Assembly (NCBI GenBank): GCA_910584805.1
Contig: CAJUCB010000077.1
Location: 1,205 to 7,143, forward strand
Source: an uncultured Oscillospiraceae bacterium
GTDB lineage: Bacteria; Bacillota; Clostridia; Oscillospirales; Oscillospiraceae
DNA: 5,939 bases
Direction: 5' to 3'
The notes under the pieces were generated by a model. That model did no database searches, was not told the DNA's origin, and worked only from the letters and a program-made list of their open reading frames with translations. Positions 5,750 through 5,939 of this stretch are shown here, one piece after another. A program made the position numbers and the translations under genes. Within the stretch, counting starts at the first letter, position 1. Every line of letters begins with the position of its first letter.

Positions 5750-5827
5750 AATCTGTCCTTTTGCCTGAGAGAGTTCGCGATGCGTCTTGCCCCTTCGGCC
5801 TCCACCACAGGTGGATGTCTCCAGATT
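5750..5827 (-). ncRNA. Glycine riboswitch, single aptamer
   Basis: Binds glycine to control the downstream symporter. P1 forms from AAUCUG (5827-5822) with CAGAUU (5755-5750). GGAGA follows the P1 5' strand; the P3 hairpin CCACC-UGU-GGUGG lies at 5814-5802. The core CCGAAGGGGCAA is at 5798-5787 and the 3' core ACUCUCUCAGG-CAAAAGGACAG at 5774-5753. These are the hallmark segments of the family (RF00504 type). Only one aptamer is present: neither flank repeats CCGAAGG or CAGGCAAAAGG. Downstream, GGACA (5748-5744) can pair with UGUCC (5731-5727), a possible remnant ('ghost') stem typical of singlet glycine riboswitches. Upstream, UGGG/CCCA (5850-5837) forms another small hairpin. Confidence 0.93.
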
Positions 5828-5900
5828 CCCTATCACTGGGTTCTCGCCCATCCTGCGGACCGTCCCAGGTACGTCTGACAGTATTCACTTTGCTGGGTCT

Positions 5901-5929
5901 ATTCTACCCTTATTTTATGAAAATTGCAA
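5901..5929 (-). promoter_or_regulatory. Sigma-A-type promoter of the symporter unit
   Basis: The -35 box is TTGCAA (5929-5924) and the -10 box TAGAAT (5906-5901), with an AT-rich 17-nt spacer. Transcription would start near 5894, leaving a leader of about 280 nt that contains the glycine aptamer and terminator. No other good candidate is seen between here and the aptamer. Confidence 0.8.
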
Positions 5930-5939
5930 GGCGAAAAAG

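Noticed and set aside
5613..5888. 91-aa open frame on the minus strand upstream of the symporter
   Set aside because: It is the translated glycine riboswitch and terminator; the RNA motifs explain the sequence.
5828..5894. Possible second glycine aptamer, as in tandem riboswitches
   Set aside because: The region has small hairpins (UGGG/CCCA, CCUG/CAGG) but lacks the CCGAAGG and CAGGCAAAAGGAC cores, so the riboswitch is called a singlet.

Overview
The window reads as a chromosomal segment of a moderately GC-rich Gram-positive Firmicute. It is most likely a Clostridia member of the Oscillospiraceae type. That placement is an inference from the sigma-A-like promoters, strong AGGAG-type ribosome sites, two Firmicute-style riboswitches with intrinsic terminators, and the combination of a divergent PurF with a PurO-like IMP cyclohydrolase. 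All genes lie on the minus strand, so the window is best read from right to left.

Right part (about 5930 to 4144): a complete single-gene transcription unit. It has a promoter (TTGCAA, 17 bp, TAGAAT), a single-aptamer glycine riboswitch, a strong intrinsic terminator inside the leader, an AGCS-family sodium:alanine/glycine symporter (473 aa), and a 14-bp terminator after the stop codon. The 327 bases right of the symporter hold only this regulatory leader and the promoter.

Middle (4119 to 3874): the control region of a purine operon. A promoter (TTGCGC, 17 bp, TATAAT) has a 24-bp near-palindrome centred exactly on its -35 box. It is followed by a ZTP (pfl) riboswitch whose last aptamer segment doubles as the 5' arm of an intrinsic terminator.

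Left part (3873 to 1): purE, purF, purM, purN and the first 83 codons of a PurO-like IMP cyclohydrolase, closely packed and partly overlapping. PurF makes phosphoribosylamine, PurM makes AIR, PurN adds the first formyl group, PurE acts on carboxylated AIR, and the PurO-like enzyme closes the IMP ring. Other steps (PurD, PurL/Q/S, PurK if used, PurC, PurB, AICAR formyltransferase) are not in the window.

The two units make metabolic sense side by side. Glycine is a direct substrate of purine synthesis and a one-carbon source, and ZTP/ZMP signals 10-formyl-tetrahydrofolate shortage during purine synthesis. The most notable points are the divergent glutaminase domain of PurF, the archaeal-type IMP cyclohydrolase in a bacterial operon, the two riboswitches with readable switching logic, and the unassigned palindrome at the pur promoter. 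I saw no mobile element, CRISPR array, tRNA or rRNA.
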